A DNA stretch of 64,000 bases from Natronococcus roseus (lineage in GTDB: Archaea > Halobacteriota > Halobacteria > Halobacteriales > Natrialbaceae). Numbering within the stretch: the first letter of the stretch is position 1; every line of letters begins with the position of its first letter. Under the pieces are notes generated by a model. That model saw only the letters and a program-made list of their open reading frames with translations. It was not told the DNA's origin and did not search any database. The stretch is taken from positions 1 to 64,000 of the forward strand of contig NZ_JBHLJR010000007.1 of assembly GCF_043677095.1 (NCBI RefSeq), read 5' to 3'. Positions 24,434 to 32,960 of the stretch are shown here, in pieces. Made by a program: the position numbers and the translations under genes.

Positions 24434-26623
24434 ATGGTTGTAAACGCCGGGGGCAAAAAGCTGTCGTCGACCCCGTTTCCGGCGATCGTCGGCCAGTCGG
24501 AGCTCAAGCGCGCGCTGTTGACGATCGCTGCGAACGACGCACTCGAGGGGGCGTTGATCGTCGGCGAGAAGGGCACGGCGAAGTCGACCGCCGTCCGGGG
24601 ACTCGGCGATCTCCTCCCCGAACAGCGCGTCGTCGCCGATTGCCGGTACGGCTGCGCGCCCGACGATCCGACGCTGCAGTGTGAGAGCTGTCGAAAGCGC
24701 GATTCCGACGAGCTGCCCGTCGAGACGCGTCCCGTGCCGCTGGTCACGCTCCCGCTCGGGGCGACCCGCGACCGGATCGTGGGAACGCTCTCGGTCGAGG
24801 ACGCCCTCGCAGGCGAGGCCGAGTTCGATCCCGGGCTGCTGGCCCGCGCGAACCGCGGCATCCTCTACGTCGACGAAGTCAACCTGCTCGAGGACCACCT
24901 CGTCGACGTCGTCCTCGATGCGGCAGCCAGCGGCGTCAACACCGTCGAGCGCGACGGGGTCAGCGTCGCTCATCCCGCGAACATCACGCTGATCGGGACG
25001 ATGAACCCCGAGGAGGGCGAGCTTCGACCGCAGCTCCGAGACCGGTTCGCCCTTCGGACGACCGTCGAGGGCTGCCGAGACGTCGCGGATCGGATCGAGA
25101 TCATCGACCAGGCGATCGGCAGTAGCACCGATCCGAATCCAACGGAGTACGCCGACGCCGTCGATCGACTCGGCGAGACGGTAACCGGCGCGCGCGACCG
25201 CCTGTCCCGCGTCGAGCTTCCCGACGAGTTCAAGACCGAGATCGCCGAACTCTGCCTCGAGGCCGGCGTCGACGGCCACCGCGGCGACATCGCGACCGCC
25301 AGAACCGCGAGGACGCTGGCCGCCCTCGAGGGTCGAACGACCGTGATCGAGTCGGACGTCCGCGAGGCGATCACCTACGCGCTCCCGCATCGCCTCCGGA
25401 GCACGCCGTTCGAGGACGAACCGAAGCTCGAGGAGCTGCTCGAGGACCGGTTCGACGAGGAGTTGTCCGACGAGACGGAGGGAAGCGACGAGGGCGACAG
25501 GGACGACGAGGGCGAACCCGAATCCGAGGACGCCCGCGAGGACGGACCCGACGCCGACGACGGCCACGACCGCAACCGCGACGAGCCCGATGAGACCGAC
25601 GGCAGCTCGGATCGCTCGGACGGCACGAACGACGACGAGCGCGACGGAACGGAGCGCGGACGGCGACCGAGCGACGACGACCGTTCGGCTTCGGCCGAGG
25701 CGGGACGATCGACCGGGGGCGATCGTGACGGATCGGACGGTGAGAACGAGGATCGCACAGAATCGAACGACGACGGCACCGATACCGAACCGAACGAGGA
25801 CGGTGGGGACGCTCGACCGCTCGTTCCCGGCCGTCGGGCCGAGATCGGCGACGCGAGCGCGCCGGCGCTCGAGGCGTCCGAGGCCACGGGCGACCGCCGT
25901 GCCCGTACGGAAGGGAGCCGAACGACCGCCGCACCGAACACCGAGAACCGGGGGGCCCGCGTCAGGACCGAACCCGCGTCGGACGACGGCCCGATCGATG
26001 CCGCGGCGTCGGTCCGGTCCGCCGCGGCCCGTGGCGCGTCGGACGTCGAGACGGACGACCTGCGACGGTCCGTTCGGACGGGGGAAACGTCGACGACGAT
26101 CGTCTTCGCCGTCGACGCGAGCGCGTCGATGCGACCCGCGATGCGAACCGCCAAGGGCGTCGTCCTCGAGCTGTTGCGGGACAGCTACCAGCACCGCGAC
26201 GAGGTCGCGTTCGTCGCGTTTGCGGGCGACGGCGCCGACGTGTTGCTTCCGCCGACCGACAGCGTCTCCCTCGCTGCACGTCATCTCAAGGAGCTGCCGT
26301 CAGGTGACCGAACGCCGTTGCCCGCCGGCCTCGAGACCGCCCGGGCGGTCCTCGAGCGCTCGACGTCGGAGGCTGCCGTCGTCGTCCTCGTCACCGACGG
26401 CAGGGCGAACGTCGCCGACGGAAGCCCAACGGACGCGACGCGGGTGGCGGCCCGGCAGCTCAGGAGTACTGAAGCGGAGCTCGTCGTCGTCGACGCCGGT
26501 GACGACCCCCGTGCCGGACTCTCGGGGCTCGTCGCCGACGAGGCCGGCGGCGAACGCGTCCCGCTGTCCTCCCTCTCGCCGGAGCTGGTTCGTTCGACCG
26601 CCGAGTCGGCGGGCGCTGAGTAA
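24434..26623 (+). CDS. chlID: Fused AAA+ / VWA subunit of cobalt (magnesium) chelatase, ChlI-ChlD type
   Basis: A 729-residue motor subunit for CobN. Residues about 10-340 form the AAA+ ATPase: Walker A GEKGTAKST, a CRYGCAPDDPTLQCESCRKR insertion with four cysteines, Walker B GILYVDEVNLLEDHLVDVVL, and the sensor region IGTMNPEEGELRPQLRDRF. Residues about 345-535 are a very acidic, low-complexity linker. Residues about 550-729 are a von Willebrand A domain with the MIDAS motif DASAS and a later VLVTDGRANV. It combines what are two proteins (ChlI and ChlD, or CobS and CobT) elsewhere. Divergent from cobN. Confidence 0.93.
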   Translation: MVVNAGGKKLSSTPFPAIVGQSELKRALLTIAANDALEGALIVGEKGTAKSTAVRGLGDLLPEQRVVADCRYGCAPDDPTLQCESCRKRDSDELPVETRPVPLVTLPLGATRDRIVGTLSVEDALAGEAEFDPGLLARANRGILYVDEVNLLEDHLVDVVLDAAASGVNTVERDGVSVAHPANITLIGTMNPEEGELRPQLRDRFALRTTVEGCRDVADRIEIIDQAIGSSTDPNPTEYADAVDRLGETVTGARDRLSRVELPDEFKTEIAELCLEAGVDGHRGDIATARTARTLAALEGRTTVIESDVREAITYALPHRLRSTPFEDEPKLEELLEDRFDEELSDETEGSDEGDRDDEGEPESEDAREDGPDADDGHDRNRDEPDETDGSSDRSDGTNDDERDGTERGRRPSDDDRSASAEAGRSTGGDRDGSDGENEDRTESNDDGTDTEPNEDGGDARPLVPGRRAEIGDASAPALEASEATGDRRARTEGSRTTAAPNTENRGARVRTEPASDDGPIDAAASVRSAAARGASDVETDDLRRSVRTGETSTTIVFAVDASASMRPAMRTAKGVVLELLRDSYQHRDEVAFVAFAGDGADVLLPPTDSVSLAARHLKELPSGDRTPLPAGLETARAVLERSTSEAAVVVLVTDGRANVADGSPTDATRVAARQLRSTEAELVVVDAGDDPRAGLSGLVADEAGGERVPLSSLSPELVRSTAESAGAE

Positions 26624-26650
26624 CACTGGTCGTTCGAGATGAACGACACC

Positions 26651-26721
26651 GTTATTAATGTTCGGAGCTTGAAAGGTGTGAGAGTACAGCGATCACGCGT
26701 CGTTCCGCTCTCTCACCTATC
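26651..26721 (+). promoter_or_regulatory. Promoter and leader hairpin of the small gene at 26722
   Basis: A TATA-like GTTATTAATG at 26651-26660 is followed by inverted repeat arms AGGTGTGAGAG (26674-26684) and CTCTCTCACCT (26708-26718), complementary at 10 of 11 positions and ending 3 nt before the ATG. The expected transcription start is near the left arm, so the hairpin would be in the mRNA leader or act as a DNA operator around the start site. Confidence 0.5.
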
Positions 26722-26940
26722 ATGGAATCAAATCACTCTCCTCACTCCACCAGGGATGTAACAGCAGCGTTCGAGCACGAACTCCAAGACCTGGTTCTCA
26801 CCGCGTTCGGACACGGAGCGGCCGTCGAGGGAACGTGGGAAATCGTCTCTCCGGCCGCTGATGCTCCGAACTGGGGCGTAACGATCGAGAAGGATACGCC
26901 GGACGACCGCCGCTTCGAGCCGACCGTTCTCGAAGAGTAA
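26722..26940 (+). CDS. Small haloarchaeal protein of unknown function
   Basis: A 72-residue acidic soluble protein with no transmembrane segment or cysteine. The middle, AFEHELQDLVLTAFGHGAAV then EGTWEIVSPAADAPNWGVTI, looks like one helix followed by beta strands with a central Trp pair, like a small folded domain. I do not recognise the family. The promoter and hairpin directly upstream and normal codon use argue for a real gene. Confidence 0.6.
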   Translation: MESNHSPHSTRDVTAAFEHELQDLVLTAFGHGAAVEGTWEIVSPAADAPNWGVTIEKDTPDDRRFEPTVLEE

Positions 26941-27113
26941 ATTGTCGTTTTGGGAAAGTTTGTCAACCAAAGTCACGCGCTCCGCTTGAGCAGTGGGTCC
27001 AACGACAAAGGTTATAATTACGCTTCGCCCATCCGAGGGTAGACGTACTCTACTGATGTTGGCTTTCGAGAGATGTTGGCTCGCGCTGTATCGGTGTAGT
27101 ACCTCACTCGCCT

Positions 27114-27470
27114 ATGATGCCCCACGCTCACGGTCCGAACCGACCTGACGAGAACCGTTCCGAAATCACCCCGACGGAACTCTTCGTCGCGTTCTCACAC
27201 GCACGTCGTCAGAAGACGGTCGCCTACCTGTCACAGAAGGCTGCGGCTATTTCGCTCGGGGATCTCGCCGAGTACATCGCGATCAAGGAGGAGAACCCGT
27301 CGTACGAGTGGTACGAGCGGATCCTCACCGATCTGGCACACCATCACCTGCCGCTGTTGCAGGAGATGAACCTCGTCGACTACGATCGAGAGAGCGAGTC
27401 GGTGCAACTGGCCGTCGAACGATCCGTGGTAACGCCGTACCTGGATCTCGCTGGCTATACCAGTGTCTAA
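27114..27470 (+). CDS. DUF7344 domain protein
   Basis: A 118-residue probable winged-helix regulator. It has LFVAFSHARRQKTVAYLSQK, then ISLGDLAEYIAIKEEN, LAHHHLPLLQEMNLVDYD and a terminal wing (SESVQLAVERS). The pattern matches the other two DUF7344 genes of the window. A TATA-like GGTTATAATT lies at about 27010-27019, roughly 100 bp upstream, implying a leader of about 75 nt. Two ATGs in a row open the gene. It lies 400 bp upstream of the amidohydrolase gene and could control it, but that is only a guess from position. Confidence 0.75.
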   Translation: MMPHAHGPNRPDENRSEITPTELFVAFSHARRQKTVAYLSQKAAAISLGDLAEYIAIKEENPSYEWYERILTDLAHHHLPLLQEMNLVDYDRESESVQLAVERSVVTPYLDLAGYTSV

Positions 27471-27867
27471 GTGAACGTTCAGCTGTCAGGTGGGACCCCA
27501 CCCGATCCCTGAATCGTGAAGTACCTCGGGGGCAAGCCTCGGAGGCACTTTCGCTGTATCTCCGTAGAACAGCAGGGATAGTCCCACCGAGCACCCGTTC
27601 GAAGTTTCGCTCGAGATCGTACAGATGGTCGGATCGTCGGACGGATGCGCCGGTGCTTTCACTCGAAAATCGACTCTCGATGCCGCCGAGAGCGTACCGT
27701 ACCTGTCGTGGGTTACAGCGCCATCTCCGTGTTCGCTCGGCTCACTTCGAGGGCGTACTATCGCCGGCATGCAGTGAGACCACAGCCGTCCGTCGTTCGA
27801 CCGTGGCAGTCGTAGATGACTGTCCGAACAGTCGTGACTTTAATGAACCAGAGAGAAAGGGTAGCGT
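27471..27867. other. Intergenic region with operator-like palindrome before the amidohydrolase gene
   Basis: 397 bp with no supported gene. At its right end, arms GACTGT (27818-27823) and ACAGTC (27828-27833) form a perfect inverted repeat with loop CCGA. It sits immediately upstream of a TATA-like CTTTAATG (27838-27845), which is 23-30 bp before the ATG at 27868. A repeat touching the BRE/TATA region is where a haloarchaeal repressor or activator would bind. Confidence 0.5.
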
Positions 27868-29103
27868 ATGGAATTTAGCCTGACTCGGGATCGATTCGTA
27901 GAAACGATGCGGACACAGGCGGAGATCGGCGCTACGGAGAACGGTGGACTGCACCGACTGGCCCTCTCTGAGGAAGACAAGGAGGTTCGGGACTGGTTCT
28001 ACGAGCAGATGGAACGAGCCGGTCTGACGGTCCGAGTTGACGAGTTCGGGAATATGTTCGGCCGGCGTGAAGGTGCACGCGATCTCGAGCCGATTTTGGT
28101 TGGTTCACACCTCGATTCCCAACCGTACGGCGGTATCTACGATGGCGCACTGGGGACGATCGCTGCCTTGGAGTTCGTCCGGGAGTTGAACGATCGAGAG
28201 ATCACGACCGAACGTCCGGTCGAAATCGTCAACTGGACCAACGAGGAAGGCTCACGGTTCCAACCGACACTACAGGGAAGTGGCGTCTGGTCCGGAGCTC
28301 TCGAGTTAGACGTACAACACGCGGCAACCGACGAGGACGGCCTCTCCGTCGAAGCAGAGCTCGAGCGGATTGGCTACAAGGGGGACCATCCAGCGAAGCC
28401 GGCGACGGACTACGATTCGTACCTGGAGCTTCACATCGAGCAAGGACCCTATCTCGAAGACAATAACAAGGACGTCGGTATCGTTACCGGCATCGTCGGA
28501 CTAACATGGGGTGAAATCACCTTCTTTGGGGAAGCCAACCATTCGGGCGCGACCCCGATGCACCACCGCAGCGATGCGATGGTCGCGGCGGCCGACGTGA
28601 TCACGCAGGTCAGACGGATTCCCAGTACACTCGGGGAGCGAACGGTCGGCACCGTCGGCTCCGTCGATGTCCAACCGGATTCGATCAACGTGATTCCGGG
28701 CGAAGTCTCGTTTACGTACGGCTTTCGCGATTCGGACGCCCGGACCCTTCAGGAGGCAGAAGAGCGCGTACTCCGAGAGGCCAAGGCTGCGGCCGAACGC
28801 GAGGGAGTAACGTTCGAACACGAGGATCGTGCTAACGCGGAACCTGTCTACTTCGAGGATCGCTGTGTCGATGCCGTCCGAGGGGCAGCTGGCGACCTGC
28901 AGTACGATTCCATGGACGTGTTCAGTGGCGGTGTTCACGATGCCACTCACGTGAATAGCGTGTGTGATACGGGAATGGTGTTTGCGGTTAGCGAAGGCGG
29001 CAAGAGTCATACAGAAGAAGAGTACACCAGCTGGGCGGACTGCTATAGCGCAGCGGATACGCTGGCCGGAGCCGCGCTCAAACTGGCCAACGACAAGCTG
29101 TGA
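27868..29103 (+). CDS. Zn-dependent M20-family hydrolase, N-carbamoyl-L-amino-acid hydrolase / allantoate amidohydrolase type
   Basis: A 411-residue cytoplasmic metallohydrolase that cleaves an N-carbamoyl or similar amide group. Metal-site motifs: LVGSHLDSQPYGGIYDGALG (His and Asp), IVNWTNEEGSRFQPTLQGSG (tandem Glu), YLELHIEQGPYLED (His) and GEANHSGATPMHHRSDAM in the lid/dimer domain, then SGGVHDATHVNSVCDTGMVF near the end. The exact substrate (carbamoyl amino acid, ureidoglycolate, allantoate) cannot be told from the sequence. The TATA-like box lies 23-30 bp upstream. It converges with another M20 hydrolase. Confidence 0.88.
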   Translation: MEFSLTRDRFVETMRTQAEIGATENGGLHRLALSEEDKEVRDWFYEQMERAGLTVRVDEFGNMFGRREGARDLEPILVGSHLDSQPYGGIYDGALGTIAALEFVRELNDREITTERPVEIVNWTNEEGSRFQPTLQGSGVWSGALELDVQHAATDEDGLSVEAELERIGYKGDHPAKPATDYDSYLELHIEQGPYLEDNNKDVGIVTGIVGLTWGEITFFGEANHSGATPMHHRSDAMVAAADVITQVRRIPSTLGERTVGTVGSVDVQPDSINVIPGEVSFTYGFRDSDARTLQEAEERVLREAKAAAEREGVTFEHEDRANAEPVYFEDRCVDAVRGAAGDLQYDSMDVFSGGVHDATHVNSVCDTGMVFAVSEGGKSHTEEEYTSWADCYSAADTLAGAALKLANDKL

Positions 29104-29217
29104 CGGTTCAGTATCAACTTTCTCGAGGGAGGCCGTAGCCTACGTTCCGCGTGAACTTTTTGATGCAGTCTCGTCCGATCGCCCCTGAACTGGATTTCGA
29201 AAAGCCGAACTGAAGCG

Positions 29218-30504
29218 CTAAGCCAGGAGCTCGAGCGCCGCACTCGAAAGGACGGCCACTCCAATCGAGAGGCTGTCTTCGTCGACGTCGAAGGTGGGAG
29301 TGTGATGGCCGCTGGGGTGATCGGTGCCGATCCCGACGAACGTTCCGGCGCCGCCGTTCGCCTTGACGGCCTGCAGAAGGTGGGTGAAGTCTTCGCTGGC
29401 ACCCAGGGTACCCCGGCGGACAACCGAGGAAACGGCGTCCGTATGATTCTCGGCGAGATCCGCGACGAGATCGACGACTTCTTCGTCACAGTCCTCCCGC
29501 GGTGCCTGTCCCTTGATCGACGTCTCGACGCTACAATCGTGCATCTCAGCGGCGGAGTTGAGGACCCGCACTGACGCATCTCGCATATACTCCATCAGGG
29601 CAGTGGTTTCACCACGCACTTCGGCATCGGCCGAGGCTCGATCCGCGACGACGTTCGAGGCGTTTTCGGAGCGAAGGTTACCGACATTCACGCGCGTACT
29701 TCCGTCTCCGTGTCGAGGAATACCGTACAAGTTTCCAGCAGCGGTTACGAGCGCCTGTACTGCGTTGCGCCCCTGATTGGGCGCCAGACCGGCGTGTGCC
29801 GACTCGCCCTCGAACTCCACGCCGAGCTTACTGAAGGCCAGTGCTTCGTCGATACCGGCGACTACCTCTCCCGTCGGATGATCCAGGCCGACGTGGACAC
29901 CGAGGAGATAGTCGACATCATCGATATGCGGACCAGCAGCCATGGGCTTACCGCCACCGAGAACCTCCTCGGCGGGCTGAAAGAAGACCTTGAACGTTCC
30001 CTCGAACTCGCTCTCGAGAATCGTCTCGAGTGTTCCGAGTCCGAAGGCAACGTGGGAGTCGTGTCCGCAGGCGTGCATCGCTCCGTCGTGTTCCGAGCGA
30101 AAGCCCTCTGTAGCGGGCAGGTGGCTCTCGCCGGTCGACTCCTCGATCGGGAGTGCATCGATGTCGACCCGAAGTCCGACGGTTGGCCCATCACCCTTCT
30201 CGACAACCGCGACGACTCCCGTGGTGCCGCCTTGGAGCTTTTCGAGAACGTCTGGCCGGTCCGTGCTCTCTCGAGCCTGCTCGAACCAGTACGATAGCTC
30301 TGCCTCGTCGGGAACGCCCAGTCGTTCCGCTGGATCGATCGCGTCGGGACCGACGTGTATCTCGTCGACGTCGGTTTGTTCGAGTTCGTCGACGATTCGT
30401 GCGGTGGTCCAAAATTCGCGCCACGCGGGTTCCGGGTGTCGATGAAACTCGCGTCGGAGTTCGGTAAGATACTCGTCGTCCGGGGGGTTAATATTCGGTA
30501 CCAT
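29218..30504 (-). CDS. M20 family amidohydrolase, similar to aminobenzoyl-glutamate hydrolase subunit A
   Basis: A 428-residue peptidase-like amidohydrolase for N-acyl amino acids. Motifs: LRREFHRHPEPAWREFWTTA near the start, GLRVDIDALPIEE, MHACGHDSHVAFGLG, KVFFQPAEEVLGGGKPMAAG and FEGESAHAGLAPNQGRNAVQ. An insertion (about residues 45-90) between the first helix and the metal site resembles the AbgA-type subfamily. It is transcribed away from the DUF5058 membrane genes across a 189-bp spacer, which suggests joint control and a role in hydrolysing an imported conjugate. Confidence 0.86.
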   Translation of the reverse strand: MVPNINPPDDEYLTELRREFHRHPEPAWREFWTTARIVDELEQTDVDEIHVGPDAIDPAERLGVPDEAELSYWFEQARESTDRPDVLEKLQGGTTGVVAVVEKGDGPTVGLRVDIDALPIEESTGESHLPATEGFRSEHDGAMHACGHDSHVAFGLGTLETILESEFEGTFKVFFQPAEEVLGGGKPMAAGPHIDDVDYLLGVHVGLDHPTGEVVAGIDEALAFSKLGVEFEGESAHAGLAPNQGRNAVQALVTAAGNLYGIPRHGDGSTRVNVGNLRSENASNVVADRASADAEVRGETTALMEYMRDASVRVLNSAAEMHDCSVETSIKGQAPREDCDEEVVDLVADLAENHTDAVSSVVRRGTLGASEDFTHLLQAVKANGGAGTFVGIGTDHPSGHHTPTFDVDEDSLSIGVAVLSSAALELLA

Positions 30505-30693
30505 AACACACGATTCTCAAGTACGCTATTTTAAGCCTGCGGACAGAAAGAGGGCAGAAATGTCAGACTCTACAGCAGTTGCGGTCAAACTACTGATATT
30601 GCTCTCTTTATAGCTGAATCGTCCTATCGAACAGAACCTGCACACATCTACTTCCAAAGAATAAAGATAGTTGCCGGGTGGATTTCGAGTGGT

Positions 30694-31443
30694 ATGATAC
30701 CACACACAGATACTCCGAACGTCCCCCTGTATATGGACATCGCGAACAGCGTATACATGTGGGCTGCTGCGGGTGTCGTCGTTCTACTGGTACTCACTCA
30801 GGCGGCGCTCTTCATGCGGCGTGCGTACCGATCGGGGAAGAAAATGGGAATGGACGAAGAACAACTCAAGACGGGACTGCGAGCTGGAATGATCTCGGCC
30901 GTCGGTCCTGCAGTGGCGATCCTGATCGGGATGATGGCGCTAGTCGCGACGGTCGGTGGCGCGATCGCCTGGATGCGTCTCTCCGCGATCGGTTCTGTGA
31001 TGTTCGAACTCTCAGCGGCCGAGTTCGGAACACAGCAACTGGGGTACTCTCTCGGTGATGAGGAACTCACGGAGGTTGCCTACGCGAACGCAGTCTGGGT
31101 GATGACGTTCGGCGCAGTTGGCTGGCTCATTATTTCGGGACTGTTCACCCCTCATATGGAAACGATACGACAGCGGATCGGCGACGGGAGGGAATCACTG
31201 CTTCCCGTTATCAGCGCCGCGGCTATGCTCGGTGCCTTTGGGTACCTCGCCACTGGAGAAGTAATGTCCGGAAGTCCGTTTACCGCTTCCGTCGCCGTTG
31301 GCGGGCTCATGATGCTTGCACTACTGCACATCGCCGACTCGAGGGACGTTCAGTGGATACGAGAGTGGGCTCTCGGAACGGCGATGATCGTGGGATTGTT
31401 TGCAGGAGTCCTGACGCAGGTAACGCTCGGCGGGTTGTGGTAA
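30694..31443 (+). CDS. DUF5058 family membrane protein
   Basis: A 249-residue protein with about six transmembrane helices: AAAGVVVLLVLTQAALFM, AVAILIGMMALVATVGGAI, AVWVMTFGAVGWLIISGLF, VISAAAMLGAFGYLATG, FTASVAVGGLMMLALL and a last C-terminal helix. DUF5058 members have a conserved N-terminal helix followed by MRRAYRSGKKMGMDEEQLKTG, as here. Function is unknown; I infer a transporter because it is paired with the next membrane gene (1 nt spacing) and divergent from an amidohydrolase. An ATG at 30733 (MDIANSVYMW) is closer to usual family starts than 30694. Confidence 0.75.
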   Translation: MIPHTDTPNVPLYMDIANSVYMWAAAGVVVLLVLTQAALFMRRAYRSGKKMGMDEEQLKTGLRAGMISAVGPAVAILIGMMALVATVGGAIAWMRLSAIGSVMFELSAAEFGTQQLGYSLGDEELTEVAYANAVWVMTFGAVGWLIISGLFTPHMETIRQRIGDGRESLLPVISAAAMLGAFGYLATGEVMSGSPFTASVAVGGLMMLALLHIADSRDVQWIREWALGTAMIVGLFAGVLTQVTLGGLW

Positions 31444-31444
31444 G

Positions 31445-32185
31445 ATGGCTGGAAAACAAACCCAACAACGTTCTACGGATCGCTCGACGGAGGAAGTGTA
31501 CGAAGAGGAGTTCGTTCCGTATATCAACAAATGGGGACGGCGAACGAATCTGCTCGCCGTTGCGCTCTCGTTCGGACCGGCTCTGGTCCTGCTCAGCGTG
31601 TACGGAATTCTCCCGCCAGCGGGTGCTATCCTGGGTGGTTTCATATCCGTGGTCGGCGCCTGGGGTGCCTTCTGGCTCGTCGAGCCGATCTCCTACTACC
31701 CGGTTCTTGGCGTTTCCGGGACGTACATGGCGTTTCTGTCGGGAAACATCTCCAACCTCCGACTGCCGAGCTCTGCGGCAGCACAGGAAGCTGCTGACGT
31801 CGAAATCGGCACGCCCGAAGGGGATATCATCTCTACACTGGGAATCGCCGGCTCGATATTTGTCAATATCTCCATCCTCACCGTCGGCGTTCTCGGGCTC
31901 GTTTCGGTGTTTCAGGCCCTCCCGGAACTCTGGCAGAACGCGCTCGAGCTCTATCTCGTTCCGGCAATCTTCGGTGCGATATTCGCCCAGTTCGGGAGGG
32001 ACTTCCCCAAAGTCGCGGCTATCGCTCTCTCGCTGGCGTTCGTTGCGAACCTGCTTCTAGAGTTTGGCTACTTTGCGTTCCTTCCGGGCGATCCGATCTA
32101 CGCTGTTATCATTATCGCCGTCTTCGGGACAATGTTCATCTCGAAGTGGATGTGGGAACAAGGGATGATAAGACAGGACAGGTAG
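31445..32185 (+). CDS. Membrane protein partner of the DUF5058 protein
   Basis: A 246-residue protein with roughly six to seven hydrophobic helices after a 40-residue acidic N-terminus. The block YPVLGVSGTYMAFLSGNISN, just after VEPISYY, is Gly/Ser/Asn-rich and looks like a substrate-path segment between helices. The gene begins 1 nt after the DUF5058 stop, so the two are almost certainly made together. I do not recognise a named family. A subunit or domain half of a two-protein permease is the likeliest role. A hairpin follows directly after its stop. Confidence 0.7.
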   Translation: MAGKQTQQRSTDRSTEEVYEEEFVPYINKWGRRTNLLAVALSFGPALVLLSVYGILPPAGAILGGFISVVGAWGAFWLVEPISYYPVLGVSGTYMAFLSGNISNLRLPSSAAAQEAADVEIGTPEGDIISTLGIAGSIFVNISILTVGVLGLVSVFQALPELWQNALELYLVPAIFGAIFAQFGRDFPKVAAIALSLAFVANLLLEFGYFAFLPGDPIYAVIIIAVFGTMFISKWMWEQGMIRQDR

Positions 32186-32202
32186 ACGCCACTCAGTGGC
32201 GT
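32186..32202. terminator. Hairpin immediately after the two membrane genes
   Basis: Arms ACGCCACT (32186-32193) and AGTGGCGT (32195-32202) form a perfect 8-bp repeat around one base, starting at the first base after the TAG. TATATCC follows, with no long T-run. It is a candidate transcription stop or mRNA 3'-end stabiliser. Confidence 0.4.
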
Positions 32203-32612
32203 TATATCCGCCCTCAGAGCGCGGGGTGGGGTATAACGGGGTTCGTTACGCTCGTGGCAGTGTCAGTCGCTTACGTTGCAGCTTCCGAGGAGTGTTTGCG
32301 GGTACCGGCCGAGTCGGTCCAGCGTCCCGTCCGTTCTGCAAACCAACCCGGCCAGACGGTGCCAGGTAGGTCGTTCGGCTTGCCGTTCGGTACTCCCTAC
32401 TCGTGGTTACGGAACCATAGTAACGGCTGTCGACGACCGAAAGCATGGACTTCAGCTTCGATACCTCGTGGCGAGAAACGAGTACGGTGCGGCTAACTGA
32501 TTTAGTTACATCCATCAAATGTCTAATTCAGCCGGAGTACGCCTAATCCATACTGATCGTTCGAACTATCGGTCGCCCTTATTACCCCATTCGGCCGTAC
32601 CTGAGTTGCACT
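32203..32612. other. Intergenic region, no gene seen
   Basis: About 410 bp without a supported reading frame on either strand. At the right end CCTTATTACC (about 32577-32586) lies 27-36 bp before the lipoprotein ATG at 32613 and is a plausible TATA region. The rest has nothing that I can interpret. Confidence 0.4.
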
Positions 32613-32960
32613 ATGACAGATCGAACCCTGACCCGCCGCCGGACAGTATCTCTCGTTGGCGTAGGTGCAGTAGTGGGACTGGCAGGCTGCGGAGACCTCG
32701 GAGACGAAGGGCCGGAAGAGACCGAGGGAGAGGAAACGGGCACTGACGGGGACGAAGACGGCGGAACGGACGAAGACGAAACGGGGGACGATACCGGCGA
32801 CGACGAAAGTGAGGATGACGACGGCGGCGACGACGAGGGGGGCGAAACCGACAACGGAGACGACGACGCCGAAATTCAGGAGGTAGAGGGGTACGGCCGC
32901 GATACTGGCACCGAAGACGAGGGTGATGAAGGTGAGGGGGACGACGAGAACGGGACGTAG
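32613..32960 (+). CDS. Small, extremely acidic Tat-type lipoprotein
   Basis: A 115-residue protein. The N-terminus has a twin-arginine signal (TRRRTVSLVGVG) and a lipobox LAGC at residues 22-25, so it is probably exported folded and lipid-anchored at the cell surface. The rest is almost only Asp, Glu, Gly and Thr, with no recognisable domain; about half of the mature residues are acidic. Such halophilic surface tails occur as spacers or ion-binding segments. Function unknown. Confidence 0.65.
   Translation: MTDRTLTRRRTVSLVGVGAVVGLAGCGDLGDEGPEETEGEETGTDGDEDGGTDEDETGDDTGDDESEDDDGGDDEGGETDNGDDDAEIQEVEGYGRDTGTEDEGDEGEGDDENGT

Noticed and set aside
27308..27883. A 191-codon plus-strand frame over the end of the DUF7344 gene and the spacer
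   Set aside because: Arginine- and serine-rich shifted reading, and it would overrun the promoter of the hydrolase gene.
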